Assembly (NCBI RefSeq): GCF_014197435.1
Contig: NZ_JACIFP010000001.1
Location: forward strand, 4,774,001-4,838,000
DNA from: Gordonia humi
Lineage (GTDB): Bacteria > Actinomycetota > Actinomycetes > Mycobacteriales > Mycobacteriaceae
Direction: 5' to 3'
Length of the DNA: 64,000 bases
This document shows, in pieces, positions 44,249 to 56,062 of the stretch; the first letter of the stretch is position 1, and each line of letters starts with the position of its first letter. The notes under the pieces were generated by a model that was given only the letters and a program-made list of their open reading frames with translations, was not told the DNA's origin and ran no database searches. A program made the position numbers and the translations under genes.

Positions 44249-44402
44249 ACACTACGTGGCGCAAGCAATGTGCCGCAACTCACACCAGTCTCATCTGCAT
44301 CACGGTTAGGTGTGACTCGAGTTACCTGGAGAGGCCGACTGGAACCGCACCGCGGCTTGTGGTTAGAGTGGCACCGTGCGCTGTGAGCGCACACACAACT
44401 GC

Positions 44403-47034
<2,632 letters not shown>

Positions 47035-47097
47035 GCGCCCCGTTCGCGACGCGGCCGCTCCGCGACACCGGTGTGCCTGCCGAGCCGAGGCGCCGCG

Positions 47098-47784
47098 TCA
47101 CGCCGTAACGGGCGCGGTGACCGGCCGCGCGTCCCGCTTGGCCACCACCAGTGCGATGAACGAGGCGGAGAAGAAGCACAGCGCGCCGATGAAGGTGCCG
47201 GTGTTGGCCAGCACCGCGTCCACGGTGTTACCGGTCCTACTGACGAAGCCGCCGACGGCCGACACTCCGAACGCAATACAGCCCAGCATGTTGATCTGAC
47301 CGCACCACCAGTCCGAACTCCGCGGCGCCCACACGCGACCGTCGGTGTGTTTCAACGCGACCAAGACGAACCAACCGCTGACGAGGAAGAACACCGATCC
47401 GCCCGCGTCCGGATTCCAGACCAGCTGCTGGGTGCCGTGCACCGACTTGATGTACAGCGCGGCCGTGGTGCTCACATTGAACAGCACGGTGCCGACCGAC
47501 TGCGTCGACGCGGCGAGCCACTCGGCGCGGAACATCGTGCCCGATCCGTAGGAGACCTTCGTCGTCATCGCACCCGAGAGCGCCAACTGCACCAGGCCCG
47601 CGGCCGTGAAGAACCACGCCCCGATGAAATACGAGACGTTCGACGCCGTCGCACCGGCCCACGTACCGAACCCGGGGGCCGACCCCAACGCGAACAGGAA
47701 CGACCCGATCATGAATCCGATGCACTGTTTGGCCAGTGTCGGCATCAGGAGCCGTCCGACGAACGAACCGCGGGCGACGCTCAC
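47098..47784 (-). CDS. Multi-pass membrane protein (YrhK-like), downstream of gadB
   Basis: Protein of 228 aa from the GTG at 47784, chosen because AGAGAGG stands seven bases before it; ATG 47790 and TTG 47814 are also in frame but badly spaced. About six helices, with FMIGSFLFALGSAPGF, FIGAWFFTAAGLVQLAL and a repeated FFLVSGWFVLVALKH, similar to YrhK-domain proteins. Function unknown; it follows glutamate decarboxylase after a hairpin terminator, so partial read-through or its own promoter is possible. Confidence 0.7.
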   Translation of the reverse strand: MSVARGSFVGRLLMPTLAKQCIGFMIGSFLFALGSAPGFGTWAGATASNVSYFIGAWFFTAAGLVQLALSGAMTTKVSYGSGTMFRAEWLAASTQSVGTVLFNVSTTAALYIKSVHGTQQLVWNPDAGGSVFFLVSGWFVLVALKHTDGRVWAPRSSDWWCGQINMLGCIAFGVSAVGGFVSRTGNTVDAVLANTGTFIGALCFFSASFIALVVAKRDARPVTAPVTA

Positions 47785-47815
47785 ACGCATACCTCTCTTC
47801 TGAAGAAACGCCAAA

Positions 47816-47849
47816 GGACGTCCCGCGTCGCGAACGACTCGGGACGTCC
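47816..47849 (-). terminator. Terminator after gadB
   Basis: Perfect 10-bp stem (47816-47825 with 47840-47849) and a 14-nt loop starting 8 bp past the gadB stop. Confidence 0.6.
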
Positions 47850-47857
47850 CGCACCGG

Positions 47858-49237
47858 TCAGTGGTGGAAGGCCGAGGTCTGGCCCTCGGTCGGCATCGGA
47901 CCGGTCAGACGCTCGAGGAACTCGACCTCGGTCTTGATGTCGGCGAGCAGTGAGCCGGCCAGATCCTTGCTCAGCCCGGCACGCACGACGATGCGCTGCA
48001 CGGTGACCTCGGCGAGATCGTCGGCGAGCGGGTAGGCGGGAACCTGCCAGCCCTTCATCCGCAGACGGTCCTGGAGATCGTAGAGAGTCCAGTTGTCGGT
48101 GTATCCCTTGCGCATCCGCCACGCGAACACCGGGATCGTGTCGCCCTTGCTGACGAGTTCGAACGGCGCCATCTCGGCGATCGACGCCGAGAGGTACTGG
48201 GCGACGTCGAGCGACCCCTGCTGGACCTCGCGGTAGCCCTCCTTGCCCAGACGCAGGAACTGGTAGTACTGCAGCAGGACCTGCGCGCCCGGGCGCGAGA
48301 AGTTCAGCGCCAGGGTCGGCATGTCGCCGCCCAGGTAGGCGCAGTGGAAGATCAGGCTCTCGGGCAGAGCGTCCTTGTCACGCCACACGATCCAGCCGAC
48401 ACCCGGGTACACGAGGCCGAACTTGTGGCCCGAGGTGCTGATGGACGCGACGCGGTCGACGCGGAAGTCCCAGTTGAGCTCGGGCTGGCAGAACGGGGCG
48501 ATCATCGCGCCGGACGCGCCGTCGATGTGGATGTTCACGTCCAGGCCGGTATCGGCCTGGATCTGGTCGAGCTTGGCCGCGATCTCCTCGACCGGCTCGT
48601 AGGCGCCGGTGTAGGTCTGGCCCATGATCGCGACGACGCCGATGGTGTTCTCGTCGACGTACTTCTCGAGGTCGTGGCCGTCGAGGAACAGGTGGTCCTC
48701 GGTGATCGGCACCCAACGGGGCTCCACCTCGAAGTAGTTGCAGAACTTCTCCCAGCACACCTGAACGGCGGTCGAGAGCACCAGGTTCGGCGCCTCCGTC
48801 GACTTGCCCTCGGCCTTGCGCTTGGTCTGCCAGCGGCGCTTGAGCGCCAGGCCGCCGAGCATGCACGCCTCGGACGAGCCGATCGTCGAGGTGCCGATCG
48901 AGTTCTCCACGTCCGGGTTGTGCCACAGGTTGCCCAGGATCCGCCAGCAGCGGTCCTCGATCTCGGCGGTCGCCGGATACTCGTCCTTGTCGATCATGTT
49001 CTTGTCGACGGTCTGCATGTACAGGAGCTGGGCTTCCTTGTCCATGTACGTCGAGACGAACGTCGCCATGTTCAAGCGCGAGTTTCCGTCGAGCATCGCC
49101 TGGTCGTGGACGATCTGGTACGCGGTGCTCGGCAGGAGCATCCCGTCTGCCATCTCGTGGCGCGGCAGCGACGACTGCTCGCCGAGCCGGTTGAACACCG
49201 GGCTGAGAGCCATCCGCTGGTAGTCCTTGTCGGCCAT
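47858..49237 (-). CDS. gadB: Glutamate decarboxylase
   Basis: Protein of 459 aa, PLP-dependent, full length. Lys272 in STSGHKFGL binds PLP and Asp239 in HIDGASG pairs with the ring nitrogen. It turns glutamate into GABA, using up a proton, and helps acid resistance. AGGAGA precedes the ATG. No GadC antiporter is in the window. Opens MADKDYQRMALSPVFNR and has the GTSTIGSSEACMLGGLALKRRW substrate/PLP segment. Confidence 0.96.
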   Translation of the reverse strand: MADKDYQRMALSPVFNRLGEQSSLPRHEMADGMLLPSTAYQIVHDQAMLDGNSRLNMATFVSTYMDKEAQLLYMQTVDKNMIDKDEYPATAEIEDRCWRILGNLWHNPDVENSIGTSTIGSSEACMLGGLALKRRWQTKRKAEGKSTEAPNLVLSTAVQVCWEKFCNYFEVEPRWVPITEDHLFLDGHDLEKYVDENTIGVVAIMGQTYTGAYEPVEEIAAKLDQIQADTGLDVNIHIDGASGAMIAPFCQPELNWDFRVDRVASISTSGHKFGLVYPGVGWIVWRDKDALPESLIFHCAYLGGDMPTLALNFSRPGAQVLLQYYQFLRLGKEGYREVQQGSLDVAQYLSASIAEMAPFELVSKGDTIPVFAWRMRKGYTDNWTLYDLQDRLRMKGWQVPAYPLADDLAEVTVQRIVVRAGLSKDLAGSLLADIKTEVEFLERLTGPMPTEGQTSAFHH

Positions 49238-49304
49238 GTCTTCTCCTATTTTCTGGTCAGCGAATCAAATGTGTCGGGAAGGCACAGGTCACGCCTGTAC
49301 CGGG

Positions 49305-51185
49305 TCAGACTTCGACTGGCGGATAGAGCCTGTCCATCGTGTACTGCCGGTTTCTTCGAGCGGCGAACGTCGACACGATCAGGCACAGGAGCGTGATCCC
49401 GATGAGGACCGCGAACGCCACCCAGAATCGATAATCGACGCCGCCCATGATCATTTGTCTCAACCCGTTGACGGTATATGTCATCGGATCCACCCAATGG
49501 ATGTACTGGAATGGTTTCGTCGTCGTCTGAACGGGGTATATACCGCCGGCAGAAGTCAGCTGAATCATCAAGAACGCCAACGTGACCACACGGCCGACGG
49601 CTGGACCGAACAATGCGTTGAACATCTGAATTATCGCGAGGAACGTCGCGACCACCAACACCATGAATCCGAATGTGCCGAAAAGATGCGCCGGTTTCAT
49701 GCCGACCGCGTACACGGTCACGAGGTACAGGATCAGGGCCTGCAGGACGCCGACGCCGAACGTGGGAGCGTACGAGGCGAGCACGGCGCGCACCGAGTTC
49801 AGCCCCTGTGCGATCGGACGGGACTGCAACGGTGTGAACAGCATCCAGGCGATGATGCCGCCGACGAACAGCGCCAGGGAGAAGAAGAACGGCGCGAAGC
49901 CGGTGCCGAAGGTCTCGGCCTCGTTCTTGTACTTCTCCTCCAGGGTCACCGGCGCCGCCAGAGTCTTGGCGAGCGCGTCCTGCTGGGCCTTGGTCCACTT
50001 CGGGATGGCGTCGCCGGCCTCGTCGAGACCGCTCGCGAGCTGCGCCGAACCGGTCTGCAGTTCGCCCAGACCGGACGACAGCTCATTCGCACCGTCGCTG
50101 AGCTCGGTCATGTCCGAGCGGACCGTCATGATGTCGTTGTGCAGCGCACCGGTCTCGGCCAGGCCGAGGAAGGTGTTCAGCGGGCTGCCCGGCGTGTTGA
50201 ACTGCGACGAGATCAACGACGAGTCGGACTGCAGCTGAGTGAGGGTGTTGTCGGCGTCGGGGCCGAGCCCCTGCGTCGTCAGGTACTGCTTGGCCGGCGC
50301 GAGGGTCGACGCGAGCGCGCGCATCGACGGGTCACGGCTGTTCGACAGACGCGAGACGACCGTGTCCAGGGCGTTCGCCGCCCGCGACTGGGCCCCCGCC
50401 GCGTCGCTCATCACCGTGTTCAGCTTGGTCACGTTCGTGTCGATGCGGGTCGACGCCGCCTTCACCTCGGCGGGGCTGAGTCCGCCCCCGTCGCTCGTCA
50501 GAGACACGAGCGGATCGGTGGCCTTCAGCACGGCACTGGAGAGTTCGTCGACGCCCCCGGCCAGCTGTTTGCCGCCGGAGTTCGCGGTCACCAGCCCCGC
50601 GGCGAGCTCATTGGCGCCGTCGATGGCCTCGGTGACCTTCGGCAGCATGCCGCCGACCTGCTGGAAGACGATGTCGAAGGTCTGGGTGCCGACCTGCGCC
50701 GACACGTTCGCCACGACCTGCTGAGCGGCGTCGCCGCCGAGGACCGACGCCAGATAGTTGTTGGCGTCGTTGTACGTGAAGATCAGTTGAGCCGATCTCG
50801 CGTTGCCGGACGTCGGCGATACGACGGCCTGGCTGAAGTCCTTGGGCAGGGTGATCGAGAAGTAGTACTTGCCGTGGTCCACGCCGTCGGTGGCCTCGGA
50901 CTCGGAGACCACGTCGAGGTCGAGTTGCTTGGACTCCAGGAGTCCCTGGACCACCTGCTCGCCGGCCTTCAACTCCTTGCCGTCCATCTGCGCGCCGGTG
51001 TCCAGATTCACCAGGGCGATCGGGATCCGGTTGACCTCGTTGAACGGGTTCCAGAACGCCCACAGGTAGAGCGCGCCGTACATCAACGGCATCAGGATGA
51101 TGACAGCGAACGCCAACCTCGGCATCCTGCCGCGGTAGTAACGCTTGAAGTCGCTGCCCGGGGAGAATGCTGCGAGCATCTTCAT
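49305..51185 (-). CDS. YhgE/Pip-family membrane exporter
   Basis: Protein of 626 aa. A helix near 24-46 (FAVIILMPLMYGALYLWAF) is followed by a long extracytoplasmic part (50-410) with repeated helical units (LSDGANELSSGLGELQTGSAQLASGLDEA), then five membrane helices (about 425-600). This is the YhgE/Pip layout, related to phage-infection protein, MmpL-neighbour YhgE and ESX/T7SS-associated exporters. ATG overlaps the upstream stop (ATGA), so it is made with the ABC-like protein encoded before it. Substrate unknown. Confidence 0.85.
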   Translation of the reverse strand: MKMLAAFSPGSDFKRYYRGRMPRLAFAVIILMPLMYGALYLWAFWNPFNEVNRIPIALVNLDTGAQMDGKELKAGEQVVQGLLESKQLDLDVVSESEATDGVDHGKYYFSITLPKDFSQAVVSPTSGNARSAQLIFTYNDANNYLASVLGGDAAQQVVANVSAQVGTQTFDIVFQQVGGMLPKVTEAIDGANELAAGLVTANSGGKQLAGGVDELSSAVLKATDPLVSLTSDGGGLSPAEVKAASTRIDTNVTKLNTVMSDAAGAQSRAANALDTVVSRLSNSRDPSMRALASTLAPAKQYLTTQGLGPDADNTLTQLQSDSSLISSQFNTPGSPLNTFLGLAETGALHNDIMTVRSDMTELSDGANELSSGLGELQTGSAQLASGLDEAGDAIPKWTKAQQDALAKTLAAPVTLEEKYKNEAETFGTGFAPFFFSLALFVGGIIAWMLFTPLQSRPIAQGLNSVRAVLASYAPTFGVGVLQALILYLVTVYAVGMKPAHLFGTFGFMVLVVATFLAIIQMFNALFGPAVGRVVTLAFLMIQLTSAGGIYPVQTTTKPFQYIHWVDPMTYTVNGLRQMIMGGVDYRFWVAFAVLIGITLLCLIVSTFAARRNRQYTMDRLYPPVEV

Positions 51186-51946
51186 ACGATTCGATCTCCG
51201 TGCTCGAGACGAACGAACTCGTCGTCGGTCAGATTGGGAACGTCCACGACGTCGGTGATCCCGTCGACCGGGTCGACGCCGTTGACGTCGGCCGTGATCA
51301 CGGTCTGCTCACGACCGAGATCGATGAGCCGTTCCAACATCAGGGCGGCGCTCGCGGTGTTCCGCAGGTTGTCGATTCCGCCGACGACGAGAAGCTCCGG
51401 TCGGCGGATGTTGGCCATGGCGATCCGGAACAGCGCACCGGTGAGCTCGGGAAGCTCCTCGACGTAGGCGTCCAGCGTGGGCAGTGTCAGCGGGCCGAAC
51501 ACCGGGCGGCACAGCCGCTCCAGATCGTCGGCGGTCGACTGCCCGACGAACTTGTACCAGGGCGCCGTCCAACGAAGCTGTTCGGTCAGCACGTCGTGCA
51601 CGCGGATGGTCTGCTCGATCTCGTCGACCTCGTCGACGAAACCGAGGGCCGAACGCGAGAACAGTCGGTGCGCGGAATTGCGCCTGCCGAACGAGTCGAG
51701 GGTTCCCGCCGTCGGCTTCATCCGCCCGGCCAGGGTGAGGAGAAGCGCGGTCCGGCCGCGGCCTCCGGACCCGACGAGGACGGTCACACCACCGCGTCGG
51801 ATGTCCAGGTCGACCGGTCCGTAGATGTGACCCCAGGACGCTTTGACCTGCATATCGCGTGCCTGCAGAATCGTCTCTCTGGGCAGCACGGTCTCCACTG
51901 TGGGAGCCTCATCGGAGAACGATTCGGCACCGTAGGGCTCAGTCAT
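51182..51946 (-). CDS. ABC ATPase-like protein with degenerate active site
   Basis: Protein of 254 aa from the ATG at 51946. The ABC fold is clear (LQARDMQVKASWGHIYGPVDLDIRRGGVTVLVGSGGRGRTALLLTLAGRMKPTAG), but key residues are changed: Walker A is GSGGRGRT (59-66) with Arg in place of Lys; the signature motif is LTGAL in place of LSGGQ; Walker B is LLVVGGID with Gly-Gly where Asp-Glu is expected. It probably cannot hydrolyse ATP normally and may act as a structural or regulatory partner of the YhgE protein encoded next. Confidence 0.8.
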   Translation of the reverse strand: MTEPYGAESFSDEAPTVETVLPRETILQARDMQVKASWGHIYGPVDLDIRRGGVTVLVGSGGRGRTALLLTLAGRMKPTAGTLDSFGRRNSAHRLFSRSALGFVDEVDEIEQTIRVHDVLTEQLRWTAPWYKFVGQSTADDLERLCRPVFGPLTLPTLDAYVEELPELTGALFRIAMANIRRPELLVVGGIDNLRNTASAALMLERLIDLGREQTVITADVNGVDPVDGITDVVDVPNLTDDEFVRLEHGDRIV

Positions 51947-52367
51947 CGATGCGCCCGTTTCGACGAGCGTGAATATCGGCTTTCCCCACACGGACCGAGA
52001 ATTCCCCTCGGTCTGAAGGACCTGCTGAGAAACCCCCGTCTAGAGCGTCGACACCGATCCGGTGACAAGAATAAGCCATGGCAGAAGCATAGTTAAGCCC
52101 CTCAGCAGACGTTAAGCAATGGTTCGGGGCCTCGGGTCGGTCCGAACCCACCGTCGCCCCGCCTTACCCCGCGCCGTAGCGACTACCTGCGGTTTCCGCC
52201 AATGCACGGATGCGTGATGATTGCCTCGGGCGTCACTGAGCGGACAAACATGTCACAGTTTTCAGCGCCGATGGCAGGTAATTGCGCATACGCAACTTCG
52301 ATGCGTGACGCCCGCCCGGGACGTCTCCGCGCACCCGTCACGGCACGCGTTCAGGGTCCGCCGGGTG
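51947..52367. other. 421-bp non-coding gap with direct repeats
   Basis: This AT-richer stretch lies upstream of the ABC/YhgE operon and beyond the acyl-CoA dehydrogenase stop. Direct repeats GTTAAGC occur at 52092-52098 and 52111-52117 (19 bp start to start, so nearly two helical turns), a typical regulator spacing. TTGCG-CATA-CGCAA at 52282-52295 is a small palindrome. A 70-codon frame (51939-52151) has no ribosome site and seems spurious. No RNA gene recognised. Confidence 0.4.
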
Positions 52368-53588
52368 TCAGCGCTCTGTGCGCTTGCGGAGCTCGGCCTT
52401 GGCCAGCGAGTTCTTGTGAACCTCGTCGGGACCGTCGGCGAAGCGCAGCGTACGGATGCCCGCGTACGCCTCGGCGAGCGGGAAGTCCTGCGACAGACCG
52501 CCGGCGCCGTGCACTTGGATCGCCTTGTCGAGGATCCATTGGACGGTACGCGGGGTGGCGATCTTGATCGCCTGGATCTCGCTGTGCGCCCCCTTGTTTC
52601 CGACGGTGTCCATCAGCCATGCGGTCTTGAGGACCAGAAGTCGCAGCTGCTCGATGCGCACGCGCGATTCGGCGATCCAGTCGCGGATCACACCCTGCTC
52701 GGCGAGCGGGCGACCGAACGCGACACGAGCGGATGCACGGTCGCACATCAACTCGACGGCGCGCTCGGCGAGGCCGATCGATCGCATGCAGTGGTGGATG
52801 CGCCCCGGTCCCAGACGGGCCTGCGCGATGGCGAAACCGGCGCCCTCGTCGGCGATGACGTTCGCGACCGGCACGCGGACGTCGGTGAACTTCAGTTCGG
52901 CATGTCCGCCGTGGCTGTGGTCGTCGTAGCCGAAGACCTCCATACCGCGGATCACCTCGACGCCCGGGGTGTCCCGCGGGACGAGGATCTGCGACTGCTG
53001 CCGGTGACGCGGCGCCTCCGGATCCGTCTTGCCCATCACGATGAGGATCTTCGCGTTCGGATTCATCGCACCGGTGATCCACCATTTGCGACCGTTGACG
53101 ACGTACTCGTCGCCGTCGCGGCGGATCGACAGCTCGATGTTGGTCGCATCCGAGCTCGCGACGTCCGGTTCGGTCATCGCGAATGCCGAGCGGATCTCGC
53201 CGTCGAGCAGCGGGCGCAGCCACTGCTCCTGCTGGGCCGCGGTGCCGAACTCGTTGAGGACCTCCATGTTTCCGGTGTCCGGCGCGGCGCAGTTGAAGAC
53301 GGCGGGTGCCAGCTGCGGGCTGCGGCCGCTGAGCTCGGCGAGCGGAGCGTACTGCAGGTTGGTCAGCCCCGCACCGTTCTCGCCGGGCAGGAAGAAGTTC
53401 CAGTAGCCGCGCGAGCGCGCCTCGCCGCGCAGTTCGGCCAGCACCGGCACGCTGTCCCAGGCCCACTTGTCGTCGAGCTGGGCGAGCTGGTCGTGAAAGA
53501 CCTGCTCATTCGGGTAGACGTGGCTGTCCATGAAGGCGCTGACGCCCTCGATCAGCTCGCGGGTCTCGTCGTCGAATGCGAATTCCAT
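52368..53588 (-). CDS. Acyl-CoA dehydrogenase (ACAD10/ACAD11-like)
   Basis: Protein of 406 aa. [40 protein letters not shown] is typical of the ACAD10/11 group, followed by [15 protein letters not shown] and a C domain with [34 protein letters not shown]. In animals this domain is fused to an APH-type kinase and the pair handles 4-hydroxyacyl-CoA; here the kinase is the separate gene just upstream (1-bp gap). Last gene of a four-gene operon. Confidence 0.9.
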   Translation of the reverse strand: MEFAFDDETRELIEGVSAFMDSHVYPNEQVFHDQLAQLDDKWAWDSVPVLAELRGEARSRGYWNFFLPGENGAGLTNLQYAPLAELSGRSPQLAPAVFNCAAPDTGNMEVLNEFGTAAQQEQWLRPLLDGEIRSAFAMTEPDVASSDATNIELSIRRDGDEYVVNGRKWWITGAMNPNAKILIVMGKTDPEAPRHRQQSQILVPRDTPGVEVIRGMEVFGYDDHSHGGHAELKFTDVRVPVANVIADEGAGFAIAQARLGPGRIHHCMRSIGLAERAVELMCDRASARVAFGRPLAEQGVIRDWIAESRVRIEQLRLLVLKTAWLMDTVGNKGAHSEIQAIKIATPRTVQWILDKAIQVHGAGGLSQDFPLAEAYAGIRTLRFADGPDEVHKNSLAKAELRKRTER

Positions 53589-53589
53589 G

Positions 53590-54606
53590 TCAGTTCTCCT
53601 TCAGTGCGGCGAGCCCCGCGTCGAGCAGTCCGTACACGCCCTCGCCGATCTGCGAGAAGCCGTCGCCGACCGTCTGGCCGTTGACGAAGCGGTAGTGGAT
53701 TCCTTCGACGATGCCCGCCAGTTTGAAACAGCTCAGGGCGATGTAGAAGCCGAGGTCCGACAGATCACGGTCGCTGCCCGCGGCGTACCGGGCGATCACC
53801 TCGTCCTCGCTCAGGTAACCGGGGGCCTCCGTCGCATCGGCGACGGTGTCCGGCGAGAACTTCGCCATGCGGCCGTAGACCAGCATCAGCGCGAGGTCCG
53901 TGAGCGGGTCGCCGATCGTCGACAGCTCCCAGTCGACGACGCCGACGACGCGGTCGTCGCCGTCGACGAGGACGTTGTCGAGCCGGTAGTCGCCGTGCAC
54001 GATCCCGGGCGCGGTGTCGGCCAGAACCCGCTGCGACAGTTCGGCGTACAGCGCCTCCATCGTCGGGAGCTCACGGGTGTGCGCGGCCTCGAACTGCTTG
54101 TGCCACCGCTCGACCTGACGCCCGAGGAAGCCCTCGGGACGGCCGAAGTCGGCCAGCCCGACCTCCGCCGGGTTCACGCGGTGCAGTTCGGCGAGGACGT
54201 CGACGAAGTTCTCCGACATCGCCCTGGTCCGCTCGGCGCCGACGGCGGCGAGGTCGGCCTTGGAGCGGTAGGTGGCACCGTCGACGCACTCCATGACGTA
54301 GAACGGGGCGCCGAGCACGTCCGGATCGTCACACAGCGCGTACATCGCGGGCACGGGCACGGGAGTCGGCGCGAGCGCCGACATCATGCGGTGTTCGCGG
54401 ACCATGTCGTGGGCGGTCGCCAGCAGGTGCCCCACCGGCGGCCGACGCAGAATCCACACCGCCGTCCCGTCGGTGATCCGGTACGTCAGGTTCGACTTTC
54501 CACCGGCGATCAACGTCGCGCTCAGCTGCGAGCCCGCGCCGTCGACGTGCTCGGGAAGCCAGCGGCCGAGGACATCCAGGTCGAGTCCGGGATGCGGCTG
54601 CGTCAT
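53590..54606 (-). CDS. APH-family kinase, putative 4-hydroxyacyl-CoA kinase (LvaA/ACAD11 N-domain-like)
   Basis: Protein of 338 aa. Aminoglycoside-phosphotransferase fold: [13 protein letters not shown] (nucleotide loop), catalytic [10 protein letters not shown], and metal-binding [16 protein letters not shown]. This subgroup is fused to an acyl-CoA dehydrogenase in ACAD10/11 and occurs as LvaA in the levulinate pathway of Pseudomonas putida, where it phosphorylates a 4-hydroxyacyl-CoA. The start overlaps the maoC stop (TGATG). Not an antibiotic-resistance gene in this setting. Confidence 0.85.
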   Translation of the reverse strand: MTQPHPGLDLDVLGRWLPEHVDGAGSQLSATLIAGGKSNLTYRITDGTAVWILRRPPVGHLLATAHDMVREHRMMSALAPTPVPVPAMYALCDDPDVLGAPFYVMECVDGATYRSKADLAAVGAERTRAMSENFVDVLAELHRVNPAEVGLADFGRPEGFLGRQVERWHKQFEAAHTRELPTMEALYAELSQRVLADTAPGIVHGDYRLDNVLVDGDDRVVGVVDWELSTIGDPLTDLALMLVYGRMAKFSPDTVADATEAPGYLSEDEVIARYAAGSDRDLSDLGFYIALSCFKLAGIVEGIHYRFVNGQTVGDGFSQIGEGVYGLLDAGLAALKEN

Positions 54607-55058
54607 CAGAACGCCAGCACCGACACGGTCTCGGCGACGCATGCGGGCTTGTCGCCGCCCTCGCGTTCGACGGTGACGCGGTTGATCACCTGGTACCCGG
54701 CGGCCGTCTCCGTGACCGACACGATCTCGACGCCCGCGCGCACGCGCGAGCCGACCGGGACCGTCGACGGGAAGCGGACCTTGTTGCTGCCGTAGTTGAT
54801 GCCCATGGTGTTGCCCTCCACCTTGTACACCTGCCACGACAGCATCGGGATCAGCGACAGCGTCAGATAGCCGTGCGCGATGGTGGCGCCGAACGGTCCG
54901 GATGCCGCGCGCTCGGGATCGACGTGGATCCACTGGTGGTCGCCGGTCGCGTCGGCGAACTTGTCGATGCGGGCCTGGTCGATCTCGACCCAGTCGGAGT
55001 AGCCGAGGTGCGTGCCCTCGGCGGCTTTGAGCTCATCGGCGCCGTTGAGGATTCTCAT
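54606..55058 (-). CDS. MaoC-like enoyl-CoA hydratase
   Basis: Protein of 150 aa, single hot-dog domain. Hydratase-2 motif: FADATGDHQWIHVDPERAASGPFGATIAHGY, with the Asp and His of the active site. Adds water to a trans-2-enoyl-CoA to give an (R)-3-hydroxyacyl-CoA. Starts by ATGA overlap with the fabG-like gene and overlaps the kinase gene in turn. Confidence 0.88.
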   Translation of the reverse strand: MRILNGADELKAAEGTHLGYSDWVEIDQARIDKFADATGDHQWIHVDPERAASGPFGATIAHGYLTLSLIPMLSWQVYKVEGNTMGINYGSNKVRFPSTVPVGSRVRAGVEIVSVTETAAGYQVINRVTVEREGGDKPACVAETVSVLAF

Positions 55059-55810
55059 GCCTTCGGCCCGCCCGCCACGTAGAGCACCTGGCCGGAGACG
55101 AAGCCCGCACCTTCGCTGGCGTAGAAGCTGACGGCGTGCGCGATGTCGGCGGGCTCGCCGACGCGCTGGACCGGGATCTCCTTGGCGGCCGCGGCCTTGA
55201 AGTCGTCGAAGCCGACGCCCATGCGCTCGGCGGTCGCGGCGGTCATCTCCGTGGCGATGAATCCCGGGGCGATCGCGTTGGCGGTGACGCCGAAGCGGCC
55301 GAGCTCAAGGGCGAGAGTCTTGGTGAAGCCCTGCATCCCGGCCTTGGCGGCCGAGTAGTTGGCCTGGCCGCGGTTGCCCAGCGCCGACGTCGACGACAGG
55401 TTAACGATGCGGCCCCAGCCCTCCTTGGTCTGATACGCCTGCACCTCGCGGGACATGAGGAACGCACCGCGCAGGTGCACGGCCATGACCGAGTCCCAGT
55501 CGGAGACGGTCATTTTGAAGATCAGGTTGTCGCGGATGATGCCTGCGTTGTTCACCAGGATGGTCGGCGCGCCGAGTTCGGCGGCCACCCGGCTCACCGC
55601 GGCTTCGACGGCGACCTCGTCGGAGACGTCCGCACCGACGGCCAGCGCCTTGCCGCCGTCGGCCACGATGCCGTCGACGACCTTCTGGCAGGCGGCCTCG
55701 TCGAGGTCGAGCACCGCGACGGCGTGGCCGTCGGACGCGAGACGACGGGCGACTTCGGCCCCGATGCCGCGGGCTGCTCCGGTGACGATGGCGGTTCGCT
55801 GGGTACTCAT
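55055..55810 (-). CDS. SDR 3-hydroxyacyl-CoA / 3-oxoacyl reductase (FabG-like)
   Basis: Protein of 251 aa from the ATG with AGAGGAG upstream. Cofactor site TGAARGIG (9-16), DLDE, NNAGI, catalytic Ser-Tyr-Lys in NLSSTSALGNRGQANYSAAKAG, and PGFIATEMT. It fits the step after MaoC, oxidising a 3-hydroxyacyl-CoA or reducing the reverse. First gene of the operon fabG-maoC-APH-ACAD, with a palindromic operator 57 bp upstream. Confidence 0.88.
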   Translation of the reverse strand: MSTQRTAIVTGAARGIGAEVARRLASDGHAVAVLDLDEAACQKVVDGIVADGGKALAVGADVSDEVAVEAAVSRVAAELGAPTILVNNAGIIRDNLIFKMTVSDWDSVMAVHLRGAFLMSREVQAYQTKEGWGRIVNLSSTSALGNRGQANYSAAKAGMQGFTKTLALELGRFGVTANAIAPGFIATEMTAATAERMGVGFDDFKAAAAKEIPVQRVGEPADIAHAVSFYASEGAGFVSGQVLYVAGGPKA

Positions 55811-55866
55811 GAATCTCCTCTGACAATGACGGCGCCGACGGTCGCATTCACCATGCTCAAACCGAG

Positions 55867-55880
55867 TAAGCGATCGCTTA
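55867..55880. promoter_or_regulatory. Palindromic operator of fabG-maoC-APH-ACAD operon
   Basis: TAAGCGATCGCTTA, a perfect 14-bp palindrome, 57 bp before the first ATG and in an AT-rich patch. The form (inverted repeat without spacer, conserved core CGATCG) fits TetR-family regulators of acyl-CoA genes. The regulator itself is not in the window beside it. Confidence 0.65.
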
Positions 55881-56006
55881 TTTTTCCGGTTCCCACTATG
55901 CCGGAGGGTGTGACCGTCGTCAACCGTCGGCGAGGGAATCGCCCGGCGAGCCGTCGCCGCGCGCCGGTATCGCTCATGTTCCCGTCGATCGTGTCGCGGT
56001 ACAACA

Positions 56007-56038
56007 GTGCCCCGGCGAGTCGATACTCGTCGGGGCAC
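56007..56038 (-). terminator. Terminator after SDR 56063-56839
   Basis: Arms 56007-56020 and 56025-56038 pair over 14 bp, including one G-U pair in RNA, with a 4-nt loop. Starts 24 bp after the SDR stop. Confidence 0.65.
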
Positions 56039-56062
56039 CGTCTGCGGTACGGCCGGACCGTT

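Noticed and set aside
51939..52151. 70-codon frame upstream of the ABC-like gene
   Set aside because: No ribosome site, overlaps the start of the real gene, and runs through the probable promoter.
52228..52313. Long-range inverted repeat GGGCGTCAC ... GTGACGCCC
   Set aside because: Only 9 bp, separated by 68 bp in GC-rich DNA; too weak to call an RNA structure.
53590..54606. Aminoglycoside resistance gene (APH motifs)
   Set aside because: The subgroup, operon partners and overlap with acyl-CoA genes fit a metabolic acyl-CoA kinase, not resistance.
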